Shown: positions 24,275 to 40,120 of the stretch, in pieces | Layout: every line of letters starts with the position of its first letter | Position numbering within the stretch: position 1 is the stretch's first letter | Origin: Batillaria attramentaria | Taxonomy: Eukaryota > Mollusca > Gastropoda > Batillariidae | Reading direction: 5' to 3' | Assembly (NCBI GenBank): GCA_018292915.2 | Contig: JACVVK020000294.1 | Coordinates: 440,001 to 504,000 of the forward strand | DNA: 64,000 nt | Program-made: the position numbers and the translations under genes | The notes under the pieces: generated by a model | Databases searched by the model: none | Seen by the model: only the letters and a program-made list of their open reading frames with translations | What the model was told of the DNA's origin: nothing

Positions 24275-25148
24275 CTACTTGGAACTGCTGATCATACCAT
24301 GAATCTGGCTGCACTAAAGTGACCCCCCCCCCCCAAAAAAAAAAAAATTGAAAAAACAACAAACAACAACAAACAACCCACCCAAAAAAAACAACCAAAG
24401 AAAAACCCCACAAAACCAACCAAACAAACAAACAAAAACACAACAACAAACAAACAAAAACAAGGATAAATCCCCCAAACAAAAACCAAAAAAACCCCAA
24501 AAAACCAACAACAACAACAATGCGTCATGTCTATATTGATATACTGTCAAAGTCAGCACGATTCATGAACACTGGCAATGAGACAGTAGCACTAGCAGCT
24601 AGCATACTGTTTGAACCCATACATCCTGGTCCGTGTAATGTAATGTCAAACGCAATTATTGTAAAAAGGGGGCGTGGTGGTCTGAGCTCACGGCTTCAAT
24701 ACTGTCACATTTCTAGGACAAGCCGTATAATATAGGGGTGGAGTCGATTGGCTACCTGGATTCCTATTTCATTTCCACCCAAATCTCCGACCCAGGAGAG
24801 CACCAACGGAGAGAGACAGGGGCGGGGTTTTCGTCCCTGCCGTCCACATAAAAGTGGGGTCGCTATTTTCAGCCCAGCACAACTCCAAGCTTCAGCAAGT
24901 GCTGATCAAACAGCAGCAGTGCTAAGTTCTTGTATGTGATTGTATGCTGATACACTCACCCATTTCAAGGGTTGCATTACATAAGGAATAAAGCATGCAG
25001 TCATTTTTGTCTGCAACCTTAGAACACGCACCTTTTTTTTATTCTTTTTTTTTATATAGAAAATAGACCTTAATTTGTCAGATTAGGCAGTTCTTTAATA
25101 AAGGATCGCACAAATTCAGAATAATTACAAACAGAAACAACCCCAACC

Positions 25149-25217
<69 letters not shown>

Positions 25218-28200
25218 ACAAAGCAAAAGATCCCCCCACCCCCCTCCCAAAGCACAAAAGAACAGTACTGTAATGACAAGGAGGATTTTGATTTCTGGAT
25301 TCAGTACTTATAACTCTCAGACACACAAATTATTATTGAAATATAAAAATGGAAATTGGTTTTAGTAGAATTGAAGCATTATTTATTGTTGTTATTGGTC
25401 TCTGCATATTTTTTTCCCCACTACCATACCAGTTGTAACATGGCAGTTGATGTTTCATGTATAGATGAACTGATGTGTGTTGGTTATCATGGTAGACATA
25501 TTATATGTGCACTGTAATGGATGTGCACGATATTGATTCTCTCCTTATGAATGAGCTTGGGCAAAATGCGAAAGCTGTGTGAACTGTTCTGCATGTGCAC
25601 TGCGTTAGGTTTTGCCCGTCCATTCAGGATACGGGTTATTACTGATTCTCATCAGGTTGAGGGTGTGTCTCGTATGTAGGTGATATTGGTATCAGTTTTC
25701 AGCGATCTTATTATAGATTATAATGGTGACATGAGGGAGAGGATCCTGGTCTGTGTCATCATGATAATGAATATATTCTAAAATGAATGCCTTTGGGGGG
25801 GGGGGTGCAGGTTGTGTCCTTAGCTAGAATCAGCTTGGCGTTAGATGGAAAGAATCCTGTTATACCCTGTCATCATTATAGTGAATACGTATTCTGATCA
25901 CTATTTTTGGACAGTTTTGTATGCTTAATTAATAGCAACTTTCATATAGCATCTGCTGTGCTTAGTTTAGTAAAATATTCTATGAAACCAGGACATTGCT
26001 ACAGGAAATTGCACGCGAATGATCCTCTTAAATTGTTTTATTACATCTTTTCATGTGCTGCTTGTATAATCAGTATGGGCTTGGTTTCATCACCACACAT
26101 GACCTTGTACTTGTACTTCTGTCAACGCCTACGGAATATTATTGTTAAAATGTATCATCACGCCCTGTTATTTCTGGTATGAGTGTCATATTTTAATTAA
26201 TTGAAACCCGCCCACGATAAAGTAGGTTGAAAAAACAATAATCAACACAAACTGGGCAATTAATGAAGCAGTTTTTTTACACCCCTTCCACCACACGTGC
26301 AACCTACTTATAATGAATGAGGCAGAGAATTAGACGGATAGCACATTTCGTCCACGCAAGAGCGTCCCACCTTTTCTTTTTAAAATGTTTTTTTCAGTGT
26401 TTATTTTTCCCCGTATGCGAAAATCAGGCAAGAATAACTGTCCATTTGCGTCTTTTATTGCAGCAAACACAAGTATAATCAAAATGCACATTCCCCTTAC
26501 GTGGTGGAAAAAGGACATTAAACTCCCAAACACCACCCCCGCCCCCACCCCCACCTCGCAACACTCCCACAGAACCAAATGTACATCCATGCAGACATGA
26601 CTTTTTTTGTGGGGGGGGGGGGGGGGGTAGGGGATGGGGGATGAGGCCACTGATGCACAACCCCCAAACTTACTTGTTGGGAGGTGAGTTACATCTGAGA
26701 AGCTAATTCAGCGAGTTCTACGCACAAAGCACACAAGGTCGCACACGACCACCGCAGCCGCAACTGAAGAATGAATGTGACGTGCAGACATGCAGGAAAT
26801 TGTATAAATTTATGAAACAATGCAGTCACCGCGGTGATTTACGAATGGGTGGTCTGAAAGCTGTTGCCGAATTCTTGCACACTTCGTCAGCGGTGTTGGC
26901 GACCTGCAGAACACGTATCATACATCAGGGCACTTCGGGGTCACGCATCAGACACACTGGGTGAGACTCGGCCCATACATTCATCAACACTATGGGGAGA
27001 CAGGGGTGTTGTACGCGCCCTCATCGTGTGGAAGCGAACCTCTAAACCCAACTTAAAATTTTTCATCTTTGGGTGTGTGCGTGTGTGGGGGGGGGGGGGG
27101 TTCCACCTTTAGCTAACATTTTTCCTTCCATCCAAAAGTGTGTTTCGTCCTCTGAAGCACTTCAGATCATGCCAAAGCACTACTCAAAACACATCTTTTT
27201 AAACTAGCTTTTAATCTTTAAGTTTAAACTCCACCGCCTGTATTGATGTGTATAAATGTGTGCATGTGAATGTTGTGTGTATGCGTGAGCAAAAAGCGCA
27301 TTGAGTGCTTTTCTAAGCAGAACTCCGCGCTCTACAAGTGTAATATATTATTATTATTATTAAATTGCGCAGATTTTAGTCTAATTCTGACCATTTCCCT
27401 CCCAGGAAAGTGTGACCTTCTCTGAAGCACTGAAAATCATGCCAAACTGCACCAAATTGCACAGATTTGAACTTTTTTTTTTTTTTTTTTTTGTAAATCT
27501 GGCGGAACATGTCCTTGGACTGTGACACCCCTATCCTTACACGTCTGCTTTTCGTCACTCAATGCTACATACTTTTCCTCTTTTGGATCATGAATTCTTC
27601 AATCTTTCGATCGTTTTTTTTTCTTTTTCTTCCTCTTCTTTGAGTGACTGTGTGACAGGGGCGGGGGCTGCGAGGATTTTGTTTGCATTTTAGCAGTTCT
27701 GCCGGTAGGATAAGAGTTTTGTGTTTCATTTTATCCTGTTTCGTCGTGTTGGGTGCAGCTAAAAATACGTCGTTTTATCATAAGCAGTTTTGCCTCCAGC
27801 AGAGATGGAATGCATTAGGGCTTTTCACACTCGATATTGACTGTATGATGACGTGGCTAGTGACGTCAAACAATCTCCAACAAGAAATGCTGGCAAAGAT
27901 TTTCGCGAAGTGGGCATTTGCATCAGCCAAACTTCACCATTGCAAACTTCACGATTGTTCAGCATCATCATTATCGTCGTCGTCATCATCATCATCATCA
28001 TCAACAACGACAACATTCTAACTTTTCAGCATCCGTCTATGGTTGAGCAGCGAAAGAGTAGATGTAAATCAGTTGATGTGTACGGGACGACCAAAAGCTT
28101 GTCAAAAGTTGAAATAACACCGCCCTCCATAAATCACTTAACAGGCCGCTATCGGCCGAATATGGTGTAAAGCTGCCGATAAAGGCCCCCCGCCCAAGCG

Positions 28201-28588
28201 GCAGGTGAGAGAGGTCAGACGCGGGGCTCTGTAGGTAAACTTTTAAGGGCTTGACTACTGCCACGCCGAGTGATTTCCTGTGCCGTGAAGCGTGAACAAA
28301 GCCTGCAAACCAGCCAGATACCCCTCTGCAGGAGGCCTGCTCTTCAGCGGCTTCTGCGCGGTGTGGTTGAAAGGAGGCACCTGCACCACGCCCAGTCGTT
28401 CGCGGCTTTATAAGGACACGTCAGGGAGGTATTGGGTAATGGGGGCCCTCTTGATGGGAGGATGGGGGTGTAGGGGGTTAGGGTGGTGGGGCTTGTTCCA
28501 CTTTGAACCGGAGCCCGGCACACGCAACAGGATGGATGGTGGTGGGTGTCTAGATACAAAGTTGCGGACCCCCCACCCCCATCTCCAT

Positions 28589-28632
<44 letters not shown>

Positions 28633-30574
28633 GAACAGTGCTTGACGGAAATTTTGGGGTGTGGTTGACATGATATACGATATGCATGGGGACAGCGGTC
28701 GGGTTAAATAATTACAGTACTGACTGCTACAAGCTTCAAATTGTGGACAGTTTTCCTGATTTGGGTTGGTTTTCATGAAAAGAAGCCAAAAACTGACGCA
28801 ATATCTCAGTCTGCATTTGGTCACACACGCACCTGTCTTCTTGTAGAATTTTAATCTTCGACCGCTTGCGTAAAGTGTAAACAACATTGTATCGCAAAGA
28901 GCTGTACTAATCATCAAGATAAGAGTATTTCGTGCGTACAGGCGAGTTCACGAGCGAAACTGTTGCAAAACATTAAAAGGCCTAGCAAAGATAGAATGAG
29001 CCCGTCTAAGGTAAATTCCCAGGCCAATGCACCCTTCTCCATTTACAGGTCAGTCTTTTTAGCCAGCGGTAAGGGGAGGGGGGGGGGGGTAAGGTGTGGG
29101 GCAGAAGACCGGTAGCCAGCTCAGGGTAGTAAGGGCGGGGGGGGGGGGTTAGAGGGAGAGCTGGAACGGGAGGGGGGGGGAGGGGGGCTTGGAGGGTTAA
29201 GCAATGAGTGTACACATTATCTCCACCCATTTACGATCAGGCCGCTCACCTGAGGACAGGTAGAAGCCGCTGTGGCCTAGGCAAGGGGAGAGATATATAA
29301 TCCTCAGGAGGTGACACAAGCCACACACACCCTTTCTCGACCACTGGAGGGGAGCGAGAGTGTCGCAAAGGTTGGCGCCTTCAGTTTTAGAGTTAGACGA
29401 ACGTTCACAGCGCAAATCTCCCTGTTCCCTTCTCTCCCATTTGCACGGCGTTCTCAGTGCTTCTGAAGAAAAGAATTTTCTTGTTGTGTGAGAAGTTTGG
29501 AACACCACCGCTGTCCACCATGCCTGCTGGAAAAAGCAAAAGGTATTTAAACTAGAATTTTTCCCCTCTGTCTGTAACTGTGTAACTGTGTAAGTAATTA
29601 TTCTCAGGTACGACTTTCGTTGAGGACTCTGCGACTGATTACTATGTATAGTAGATAGTTTGGACTTTGTCCGGTGAACTGATTTCAAATTTGGGGTGGT
29701 TTATTTGTGCTGATCATGTATGTGTCATTTCAATTTCCATCAGTTTGAAGATAGATGAGCTCATAAAACGTGGCAGTCTGTGCAGTTCTTTGTAATTATT
29801 TCTTTCAAAAGAAAAGACTCAACCACCTAAACTAAATCAATACTTTGAATGTTCTCACATCCCAGCCAAGTGACTATAAATAAATGCGATTGAAATATCC
29901 TGGTGGCAAGAATAAAATTGGAAGTCTACCTGTCACCTGGAAAAGGACAGGCGCTTAGACCTTTTCTTCAGGTGACGGTACTCCGGTTTTTGTATCATGT
30001 ACGTCTTTCTACGTCATCGCGAAGGCGGGCGTATCGTGTCCGTTTTTGGTTTTGGCCACGTCATGGTATTTCGACACCAAACCCGCCTTCAGTTTAATGA
30101 CGGCGTTGTGTTAGTCCTCAAGGGTTGTTGATGTGAGAGTGTATTAATCCAGTGTTGACAGAGGATTGGGTGAGGTGTTGTTGGAATGTTGGGCTGGTCC
30201 CCCCTCGTGACGGTCCTGAAACACAAGATCATGTTGCTTACCTGTGTGAACAAAGAACAGTTTCGTCCTATAGTAAACTAGTGACAGTATGAAATGTCAT
30301 CTTTCGTGGACCGGCATTTTTGTTTTATATAATCAGTTGCCCACTCCCTGATGTGTTGGTATGTTTAGTCAGACTCAAAGCGTTTTGCCACGTAGTAATA
30401 CAATGGCAGTATGTGGTCAAACAGTACTTGTAACGCCACCTAAGGGTGTTGGGTGGCCTGTGAAAGTGAATGGATTTCGAAAAGATTCTATCAGAATATT
30501 ACCCTGCTTGTTTTGTTACACTTGTATAAATAACGTCATTAAACTTTGAAAAATCCAGCGCGCGCGCACACACG

Positions 30575-30639
<65 letters not shown>

Positions 30640-31733
30640 ACTTTTGAAAATTTAATAAGAAGGCCTACAGCATTGTGTGATGTGCTTTATCAACATTTCC
30701 GTCAACACACAAGTATGATGCTTTTAGCTGTGAGGCGCTTTCACAAAAACTGGTCGTGCGGGTTCATGACCGATATTTCATTTTTTTCGTTCTACCTGGT
30801 TAAAAAGGACACAAGATGCCAGTTCTTGAACCTAACATGACGTGATCTCACACGTAGATGCCGCGGCTGGGGATCTGTTTGTGCTGTCTTTCCTGTTTCG
30901 CTAAATTCTCCTAGCTTGAAGCAGAAAAGGGACAGCATGCTGTGGCGAGGGTCAGACGCTTTGTTCGTCACACCTTTCACACACAACACCCATCTTGACA
31001 AACGCTCGCTGGGCGTGTAAAGCCCTTGACGAGTAAAGGAAAGCAGCAGGCGACTAGCCGACTGTCAGTGTACGCTGGTCGTCCGCGACAGCTTAGAGGA
31101 TACCGAATTCAGTTGAAATAATCAATGTCGCCATTTATCCATGCGGGACAAAAAATGTTTCGGGTGTGGAATATTATTCAGAGCGGCAAATAAATTAAAA
31201 GTGTATAAAAATGTGTAAGTATAAGTTTATATTCAGGACACAAAAGGAAAGCATTTGATTTCCTGCTCACCTGTATTACGACAATGTTTTTGAAAGTGAT
31301 AATTAGCTGATTTATTATCGTTGCCAGTCTCCCTTTCGTTTTTGCTGATTCAGCATTCGGATTACCATAGATTACTTGTTAATGTACCAAGTTCACAGAC
31401 TTGACGGTCGGACGGAAAGTCAGACTTGGACACTTGTGAATTGGTAGGATCGGAGTGTCCTCTGAAGAGAGGCAAGAAGTACCACCCCCCCCCCCCCCAC
31501 ACACACAAAGTCACGTTGCGTTTGACAGGTTCCAGAAATGCTGAAGTATCCGTCTCGCTGGTCCCCAGAGATGCGCCAGCCTTCCACTAGTAATTGTTTT
31601 TGGTAGACGTGGCCACTGCGAGGTCCGATCCGGTGACGGTAAGTTGATAACGTGGCTGGCAGCAAAGGCATCGGTCGGTTATTGACGCGCCCATTGGGTA
31701 GCTCTTTCGAGATCGGGTTTTCATCAAGAATCG

Positions 31734-31797
<64 letters not shown>

Positions 31798-32647
31798 AAA
31801 GGGCAAAGCGTAAACCCCAGCCTCATGGGATCATAGGAGGAGGGGAGTGGGGAGGTTGGTGGGGGGGGGGCGGGGGTGAACGTCCGTTTTCAACACGTGA
31901 GTGTGACACCAGAGACGCGGCAACCAGGCAAAACCAGCTAATTTATTTTTCTTATCTCAGAGCCGGGGCTCGAACTCGTGACCCCTTGCAAATAGGTCCA
32001 ATGCTGCAACACCAACAGTTCGGCTATCCGACCGACCCACGAGAAGCGGCAGCGGGGAGAGGCATACACCCATCTTATACAGCTACAAGCATACAATGTC
32101 TCATGCATGTCAAATGCTAGCGGGACAAGACATACGCCAGGTGTCTTTGCGAATAAATTTGTACACGCACGCGTTAACACACCTTCTCAACGAATGAGAC
32201 AGGTGCTTGACAACACGTAAAAGCGTTACCCTCGACGGGGCTGGACGGGGCTACTACACCCCCCCCACACACACACACACATTGCACGAAGTAGGAAGTG
32301 GCGCGTTTGCATGATAATAGAGCATCCCTAGCGTTGTACCTGATGCGCAAACGCGGCATTATCAGCACGCTTTCCACGCCCCACGGCAGCCAGTCAAATT
32401 TCACGGCTCAAAACGGCAACACGTCTGTCACGAAGACAAGATACGTGAAGGCTGATCGTGAGTAAAAACGGATACAGTATACACCGTTTCACACAGCTGA
32501 ATAAAATGCGCGCGGATGTCTTTTGAGAAAACAGGGCCATCCTCCGTGTGCCATTGGTTTTTTTGTTGTGGCTGTTTTTATTTTGTTTTATTTTATTTTA
32601 TTGGGTCTTTTTTGTTTTATTTTATTTTATTATTTATTGATTTTTAT

Positions 32648-32678
<31 letters not shown>

Positions 32679-34992
32679 GGTTGAAACAACAGTGCAAATT
32701 TAAACGCAACAATTGAATGGTGAAAATGTTCATTCAACTTGCTTCGCAAGACCCAAAAAACAAACCATGGAAGATAACCCTCACGATAAGAAGTAACTAT
32801 TCTTCATGCAGCAGGATTTCTACATTGTGCTCTTCGTGCAAGAACACAAGTTTTGTGGGCGCACGGTGCATTTTCAGTCAGACTGTAAACTTAAAAAAAA
32901 AAAATTAAATATCCGTATTTCCTGCTGTCAGTTGTATGTGTCTGTCTTCCCTACACACTTCATAGCTGATTAATCGAGTTGCGCGCAGTAGCGATAATTA
33001 TACACAGAAACAGCAAAGAATGGCTTCATTATCAGTCAGCCAGTACTGAGGGCAGGTCAGGCTTGGGGGCTTTCCATCAAGCTGCTGCTTGTCAAATGTT
33101 TTCGTTGCAGGTAGGGGGTAGTGACAGAAGTATAGTACTATAATAGTTCGTTCCTCAAAGTTACCACTCAGTAGCGCGCGCGAAAGAGCCGCGGCAAAGC
33201 TTTTGCACTCATGTTCCCAAAATAGGGTCGCAAAACCAGTGACGTCAAAGCTGAAGCGCAAGAACGAAATTTTATCTTTTTTGAATGCTCGGATTCTTGC
33301 TGGCGATAGCCCCAGGGGATGGAGCAGCGATTCCTGTATAATTTACTTCTTTGAGTGGGTGGGTGAGCGATGCGCATCTACTCAGCGTACAAGTCTACTT
33401 TGAAATAAAAGCGCACCTTAGAAGCACTCGTTTGGTTACCAGTGTCACGCACTGCACCCCTTAGACGCCTGCACAGTGACAGCTTCTTGCAGGCTGGCAC
33501 TGAGCCAACAGAATGCTTTACGTGGCGCGAATCAGTATCATGTCACTGCTAGTGTTGCAACAGCCAATCGCTGCGGAGGAAAATTTCTATTCTTATTACT
33601 GATGGTAGTTGTCATTAGTGATATTCTCATTACAATTACTGATTACAATTATTTAAACGAAAGTGAAGCGAAAAGAGAACGAAATTTAATCTGTTGCTGC
33701 TTCAAAATGTTCAGTGTCATGATAAAACTAAGTGTTTTAACGCCCTGTGGTATGCACAGTGTCTCAGTGTTTCAGTCTCCACATAGCCTACCGCACCTTT
33801 TGTCACAGATTCAGTAGGTGACGTTATGCTTATGTGGGCTTTTTGCGCAGACCATTAATTTCGACGCGTTGGTTGCTGTGACTTTGCGAAACTGAGTCGA
33901 CCACTTCCTTGTCTCGCCATGAATGAACTGAATAGTAGAGTTGTAACTGTTGCAATATGGGACTGGTCACACGAGAATGAATTTAATCTGCCTCATTATC
34001 CCAGTAACAAGCGTCTTTTGTGATGGTTATTTTATAGAAGGACTATAATTTAATATACACGCGGGGCGACGGGTCGTAGGAGGTGGACGCTGAAAGCAGG
34101 GAACGTTTGAAACTGATCCGAACCCCTTTAGAAATGATGTACGTTTCCAATTGGTGCATGTGCACTTATGCCACTACATTTTACGAACAACGTGTTGAGT
34201 AGTGCGTGAGTGTAAAATCCATTTCTGTTATCCTTGTCCTACTGTTGTTTGTTTGTTTTTTTTTCGTTTGTTTTTTTTTGGGGGGGGGGGGGGGGGGGGG
34301 GGGCATGATCTGGTTGCTGCAATAAACTTCAACCTTCTCCACACACTTATCTGCCACGAACTTCCAATTTTTTGGGTGTTTATGTTTAAGATTTCTATCT
34401 TATTTCAGACGATTTATTTTTTCCGGCGTGTGTCCTTTTATTTTTTTGAAACCGTTGCATCTAATCGGAGGACGAGAATCAGGAAGCTGCTATGTTATAC
34501 CTCAAGTTACCCAGCTTTTATTTCGGGGTGGGTGTATTTCGGGATAGCAGCTATGAAATCTCCTGGTGATGGAATAACTCTCTAGATTTCACGGCTGACG
34601 CGAAGCCGTCGCAGTCTGTGCTTTCTCAGCGAAATTTGAGTAAATATGGCTGAAATGTTTCCTGGTTATTAAACTATTCTGGGTGTCTTCTGTGGGTGTG
34701 ATAGGAGAGAGGGCAGTGGGGGAGTGGAGGGGGTGTGTAGCACGATGGGTCGGGGTGAGTTGTGGTGGGGGAGACGAGACGTATGCCCTGCTGATGTCTT
34801 TCTGTGTAGGTAGAGGGTGATGTGATGAGAAAAGTACTGGATGAGGGTCTAACCGTGTGCTCAAATTTTGCAAACTCTGCGTTGATACTGCGGAGATGCA
34901 TTTCAAACTGACCATCAACTTGAGTCACTCCCCTGCCCCCCCCCCCCCCCCCCCCCCCCCAACACACACACTTTCCTCGCTTCCTCCTTCAT

Positions 34993-35066
<74 letters not shown>

Positions 35067-35977
35067 GAAAGATCGTGACTAGGAGAGCTATCGCTAGGAG
35101 GCCATACTAATACAATAATTGCTTCCCAGTCGTGTTGTGGGGGCACTAGAAGGCCAGATCGTGTTCTTCTTTCATTACCCCCAGCAGCGGTTTTTTGTTG
35201 TTGTATTTTAGTTTCTTGTGTATTGGTTTTTTTGTTTTTGCTGCCAGTCTTCAAGAGTAGGGCCTATGTTTTCAGCGTCAACTCTTCAGTGGTACTTATA
35301 GGGACGCTAGCCTGCACTGGTAGGCTATGTAGATTAGGCTATGGATTCTCGTACGTGTATATCAGCAGAGAGTGTGTTTGAGCAAACACGGTAGTGTTTG
35401 AGCCAGAATAAAATTAATAGTACCGCGAGGCTGTCGAGAACACCGCCGTCTACAGCTTCACACCAACCAGAGACACATCATTAACATCTAATTACAATGT
35501 ATAACCGTTTTCAGGAGTCTGAAACTCCACTAACTGGCGATTCGTCACTAACTAACTTCTTCATAGTCTACATACACCACTCAGATGAATAAGCAAAATT
35601 GAAATCTCTTGTTACGACTGAGAGAAACGTGTGTTTGAGCGAACAGTTTGTAATGATTGTTGAAGCTTTTATTTAGGACTCTGTGTTGGGATCTCGAATA
35701 CTGTACCCTCGGATACATATATGCCGGCCTCATTTATACGCCAATAGGCGTTTATGGTTAAGATACTTACTTCTTAGCGAAGTATACAGTCGTCTCTATG
35801 CTCTGTGAAATGTGTTCGTGCTGTCGCTTACACTTCCACTCAGTCAGGTTACTCAGTTGTGTAATATATCTGGCCTAGTACTCTTTTGGCAGTTTTCCTT
35901 GTACATTGTACAAGTACATATACTATACACTACTGACAGCCACAGTACGCGCTTGCGTCGTCTGGTCCGGCGCTGCA

Positions 35978-36034
<57 letters not shown>

Positions 36035-36055
36035 TTGATTATCGTAGCCGTCAGG

Positions 36056-36087
<32 letters not shown>

Positions 36088-36455
36088 GTTGATTATCTCA
36101 GCCGTCAGGAGTGTGTGGGTGTGGTGGTTGTCGTTCAGGGAAGAGTGTGTGTGTGATTGGGGGGGGGGGGTCTAGTAAGTTCATGTCAAAGTTCAAGTGC
36201 ATGCTCCCTCTGTACTTGGCGATATCGAAACCACTCCTGGGGGAAAAAGATACGCCGAGCGGTGACTGCTGGCTCAGTAGTTGGGTCAGCTGAGATAACG
36301 AGGACTCACATGTACATCTGTAGAAGGGAAAGAGTTACAGAGGGTGGTGGTGGTGGGGGGAGGGGGGTGTCTTGGCGACAGGGCAAGAATAGGTTCAGAG
36401 TCATAGCAGACAACAGTAACAACAAAACAAACAACCAGCAGCAACAACAACAATA

Positions 36456-36510
<55 letters not shown>

Positions 36511-39500
36511 GTGAGAGGGATGATGGTCATGATGACACATCTATTTCAGGAAAAAAAGTTGTTATGTATGAGAAAGTATCGAAGCTATCTTGCATTACGT
36601 GCTGTCCTGCACAGAGAGAGAGAGAGAGCACAAATAAACAAACATGCACAAATCCGGCTCCAGACTTGTTCAACTTCTGATGAGCAGGATTTAGACACCA
36701 CAAATCATTCGATGAACTCTGTTCCGGTATTGCTCCGACGTGAAGTTTCAGTACAGTGCCTCGCTATATCGAAACTATAATTCAAGGACCCGCGTCAGTA
36801 CACAGTCCTCGTCTGTGCGACGAGCCTGAAACAGACTATAGGTTCTCCGCTGTGCTCCTTCCCCCACCTTCCCGAGTTTCCATTGACGTCATTGGTTGCA
36901 CCCAAGTCGCGGCTGAGGAGAGGGGAAGCCGGCAGTATGGGTCCAAACCTTCATTCAGCGGGAACAGCATCCACTCAGTTATCGATCGACTATCGAGTGT
37001 GCACGGCAGTGTGAGGGTGGTGGTGGTGGTGGTGGTGGTGTGATTCACTGTATTGATCTCGTAAAAACCTAAAAGCTTTCTCAGGCCAGGGGGCAGATGT
37101 TTAAATGCCCGTGTTTACTACACCAGTGCGAACAGAAGACTCGCGCAGTGACAGGCTGATACTTATAATAACTTGTAGGCGGGGTGGGAGGAGAGAGGGA
37201 ATGACGAGCGGGAATCCAGGAAGCCATGACCTGACCACGGGAGATGGGGGGGAGGAGGGGTTATTTATATAGGTGTTCTGAGTCAGTGCAAGTTACGTCA
37301 GATTTTTAACGGTTAATGATCCCGGCTGGGGTCAGGTATTTGTTCTCGCCTTTTTCTCGTTGCCCCGTCAGTCTTTGATATCACACATACGTGGTGGAAA
37401 AGGACGTTAAACTCCCAAACACACACACACCCTTAACGGCTAATGTATACATGTTTGTTTTGTTCGTGTGTCTGTACGTCGCAGTGTCTGGTTTGTGATT
37501 CTGATGTGCGAGTGTGTATTTCAGGCGTGTGCGTATCGTGCGATAATTTACTTCCATCAGCAAAGAGAGTGAATGCTCTTGTTCGCCTCCCCCCCCTCCC
37601 CTCCACCCCCTTCTCAAAGAAAAAAAACCCAAAACCCAACAACAAACAAACCAAAAACCAAAAAAAATACCACCACCAAAATCGCACCTGACACGGAATG
37701 CCAAAAAAAAGAAAGTAGCTGATCGGCTTTTGTGGTGGTTAGACCATGACGTCAGAGAGAGAGAGAGAGGGGGGGGGGGTAAATGGACACACGCATCGTT
37801 CACATGCTTCATAATCAATCGCTTCCTGTTTGTTTGCGCGTTACTTATACTCATCCTAGGGATCTAGAGAAAAAAAAACAACTGAAAAAGCAAGTAGGCC
37901 ATCTGCCACCTGACACAAAATGCAGCCGATCGAAGATTGCAAGTAGGCCGCCATGACGTCAGTCATTGAGACAAAGGGCGGAGGGGGAGAGAGTGTGGAT
38001 GGTGGTGGTGGTGGTGGTAGAGGAGGGGGGGTGGGGAAGCGGCGATCATGCATCGCTCACATGGCCTGTTATCAATCATCCGTTTTGTGCGCACTATACT
38101 TTTTCTTGGCTGATTAAGTAAAAAACCCGAGTTGTGCTAAGCACCTGTGCAGCAGTGCATGACCGCGGGGGGGGGGGGGGGGGGCACGTGTTGGATATTT
38201 TGAAACTTGGATACTTGTTTGCTTTTTGCCCAGCAGGTCTCCTATGTAGCAAGTGAATTTTTTAAAATCAACACCAGCCCCCCCCCCCCCCCAAAAAAAA
38301 AAAAAAACCCAAACAAAAACAACAACAACAACCACCCCACCCCCTAAAAACTAATAAATCAAACAGACAACACCAACAACAAAAACTCAACAACCTGACC
38401 AACACGCGTGCAATCTTTTTTCCCGTGCTACCACTGCAAGACTTTATATCCGCTACGCGGATATATTATATATACATGTATAGTTCTTGTTCCTGCTCCT
38501 CCCCACCCACTCTCACCACCGCACAGCCCCCCTCCCCCTCCACCCCTCCCCTTCCCCCGGACTTGACCTCACCCCAACCCTACCCCCCCCCCCCCCCCCC
38601 CCCGTCCCGTCCTGTGGTGGCTGTGCGCTGTCCTCTTTCATTCGACACTCACGCTTTTCGAACGAGAAGACGGTGTTTCATCTGTGTGGGAGGGTAAGAT
38701 CAACTAATGACAAGAATCTCTCCCACGTTCGCCGTGACCCGATTTTAGTCTGCGCTCAGCATCATGCAGCACACACACACACACATAACTCGCATTGGAC
38801 TGTGACGTCACCACCATCTCGGCGCGTGCAGTTTGCTTCATGCACTGTTCAAGTGTAGACAACGTCAGTACTGATAATGGTAATGCGGTCACTAATGACT
38901 TCGGGTATTACGTGGTTCAAGATAATTAATTTGGCCGTTACTTTTGCCACACAGTTTCTATTTTACTCTGAAAATTGATCCTCGGCTATTCGTAGACTTC
39001 AATTTTACACTACTGAGCTCACGGCGATATTTAGCAGCGCAGTCTTTATGCGATCTTCTTATCGGCGTAGGTAAGCTGATCTCCGCCTACACACCGCCGT
39101 GAAGGTAGTTCTTCTCCCAGCGATAAAACCAAAAGGGTACAATACATCATACTCGTTATATGTCTATTTGACCCGTTTTTGCATCGGGTCTGGCGTCACT
39201 GAGTGACACTGATATTAGGCGGCGATCACGCACCGGCTAAATTTAGGACCGGCATTCTTGAAGCGAAGACGCGGTATATATACATACCTCACCTGTCAGG
39301 TAAGCAAGGCTTGACTTAAGGACGCAGGTTTTAGATGAAGTCCGTTTCCCCTTTTGTCGTGTGTATAGACTCCCCATTAGTATAGTTGCCGTCAGTGCAT
39401 AAGGACAACGGGGTCGGATGACGTACGACTGGCGTAGGTGGGAACACTGAGGAGCAGAAGTCGTGGCCTACTGACCGTTTCAACTCGTCGGTATATATCA

Positions 39501-40071
39501 CAAACGCGGGGCTGATTCAGTCAGTCTTCGCTAGGCCAGCTTTCGAACTTGTGAAGTCACTGGAAAACGCAGTTGAAACGGTCATTTCGGCGCTGTGTAT
39601 GTCAACCCGATTTTGATGATTTGTCCATTTTTTTTTAAGTGTGTGTGTGTGTGTGTGTGTGTGTGCCAGTGTGTGTGTGTGTGTGTGCCAGTGTGTGTGT
39701 GTGTGGGAAGGGGGGAGGGGGTGTCGCTGTGTATGACTTATGTGAAAACTTTGTACTTCCTTGTAGCACAGAAATCATTTTTCGAAATCAGTTGCTCAAG
39801 GATGTAATTTTTTTTTTTAAAGTGTCGACAGTGCATTGAGTTCAGTTCAAATGAGTGGTAAAAGAGCCTAATCGCCATGGATTTGTAAAAGCACTTAGGT
39901 CCGTTTACCTCTGGACGGTAGTGAAGGTTCAGGCGATAGGCGACTGTCACAGAGGTGCAATTCTTTACTTCTGAAGTCAGCAAGGATTACATGGTCAGGT
40001 CCGTATAATCTGAGGTCACCTACCCTGAGCACAGCTTTCTTATTGGTCTAGCTTTTTTGTAGAGCTGAAGG

Positions 40072-40120
<49 letters not shown>

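Noticed and set aside
28395..28430. TTTATAAGG TATA-like string as an alternative midnolin promoter
   Set aside because: No start codon with an in-phase donor was found downstream; a lone TATA match is weak evidence.
39270..39310. TATATATA followed by a CAG|GTAAGC donor, as a second alternative first exon
   Set aside because: The donor lies only about 25 bp after the TATA string, so a transcript would start at or after the splice site.
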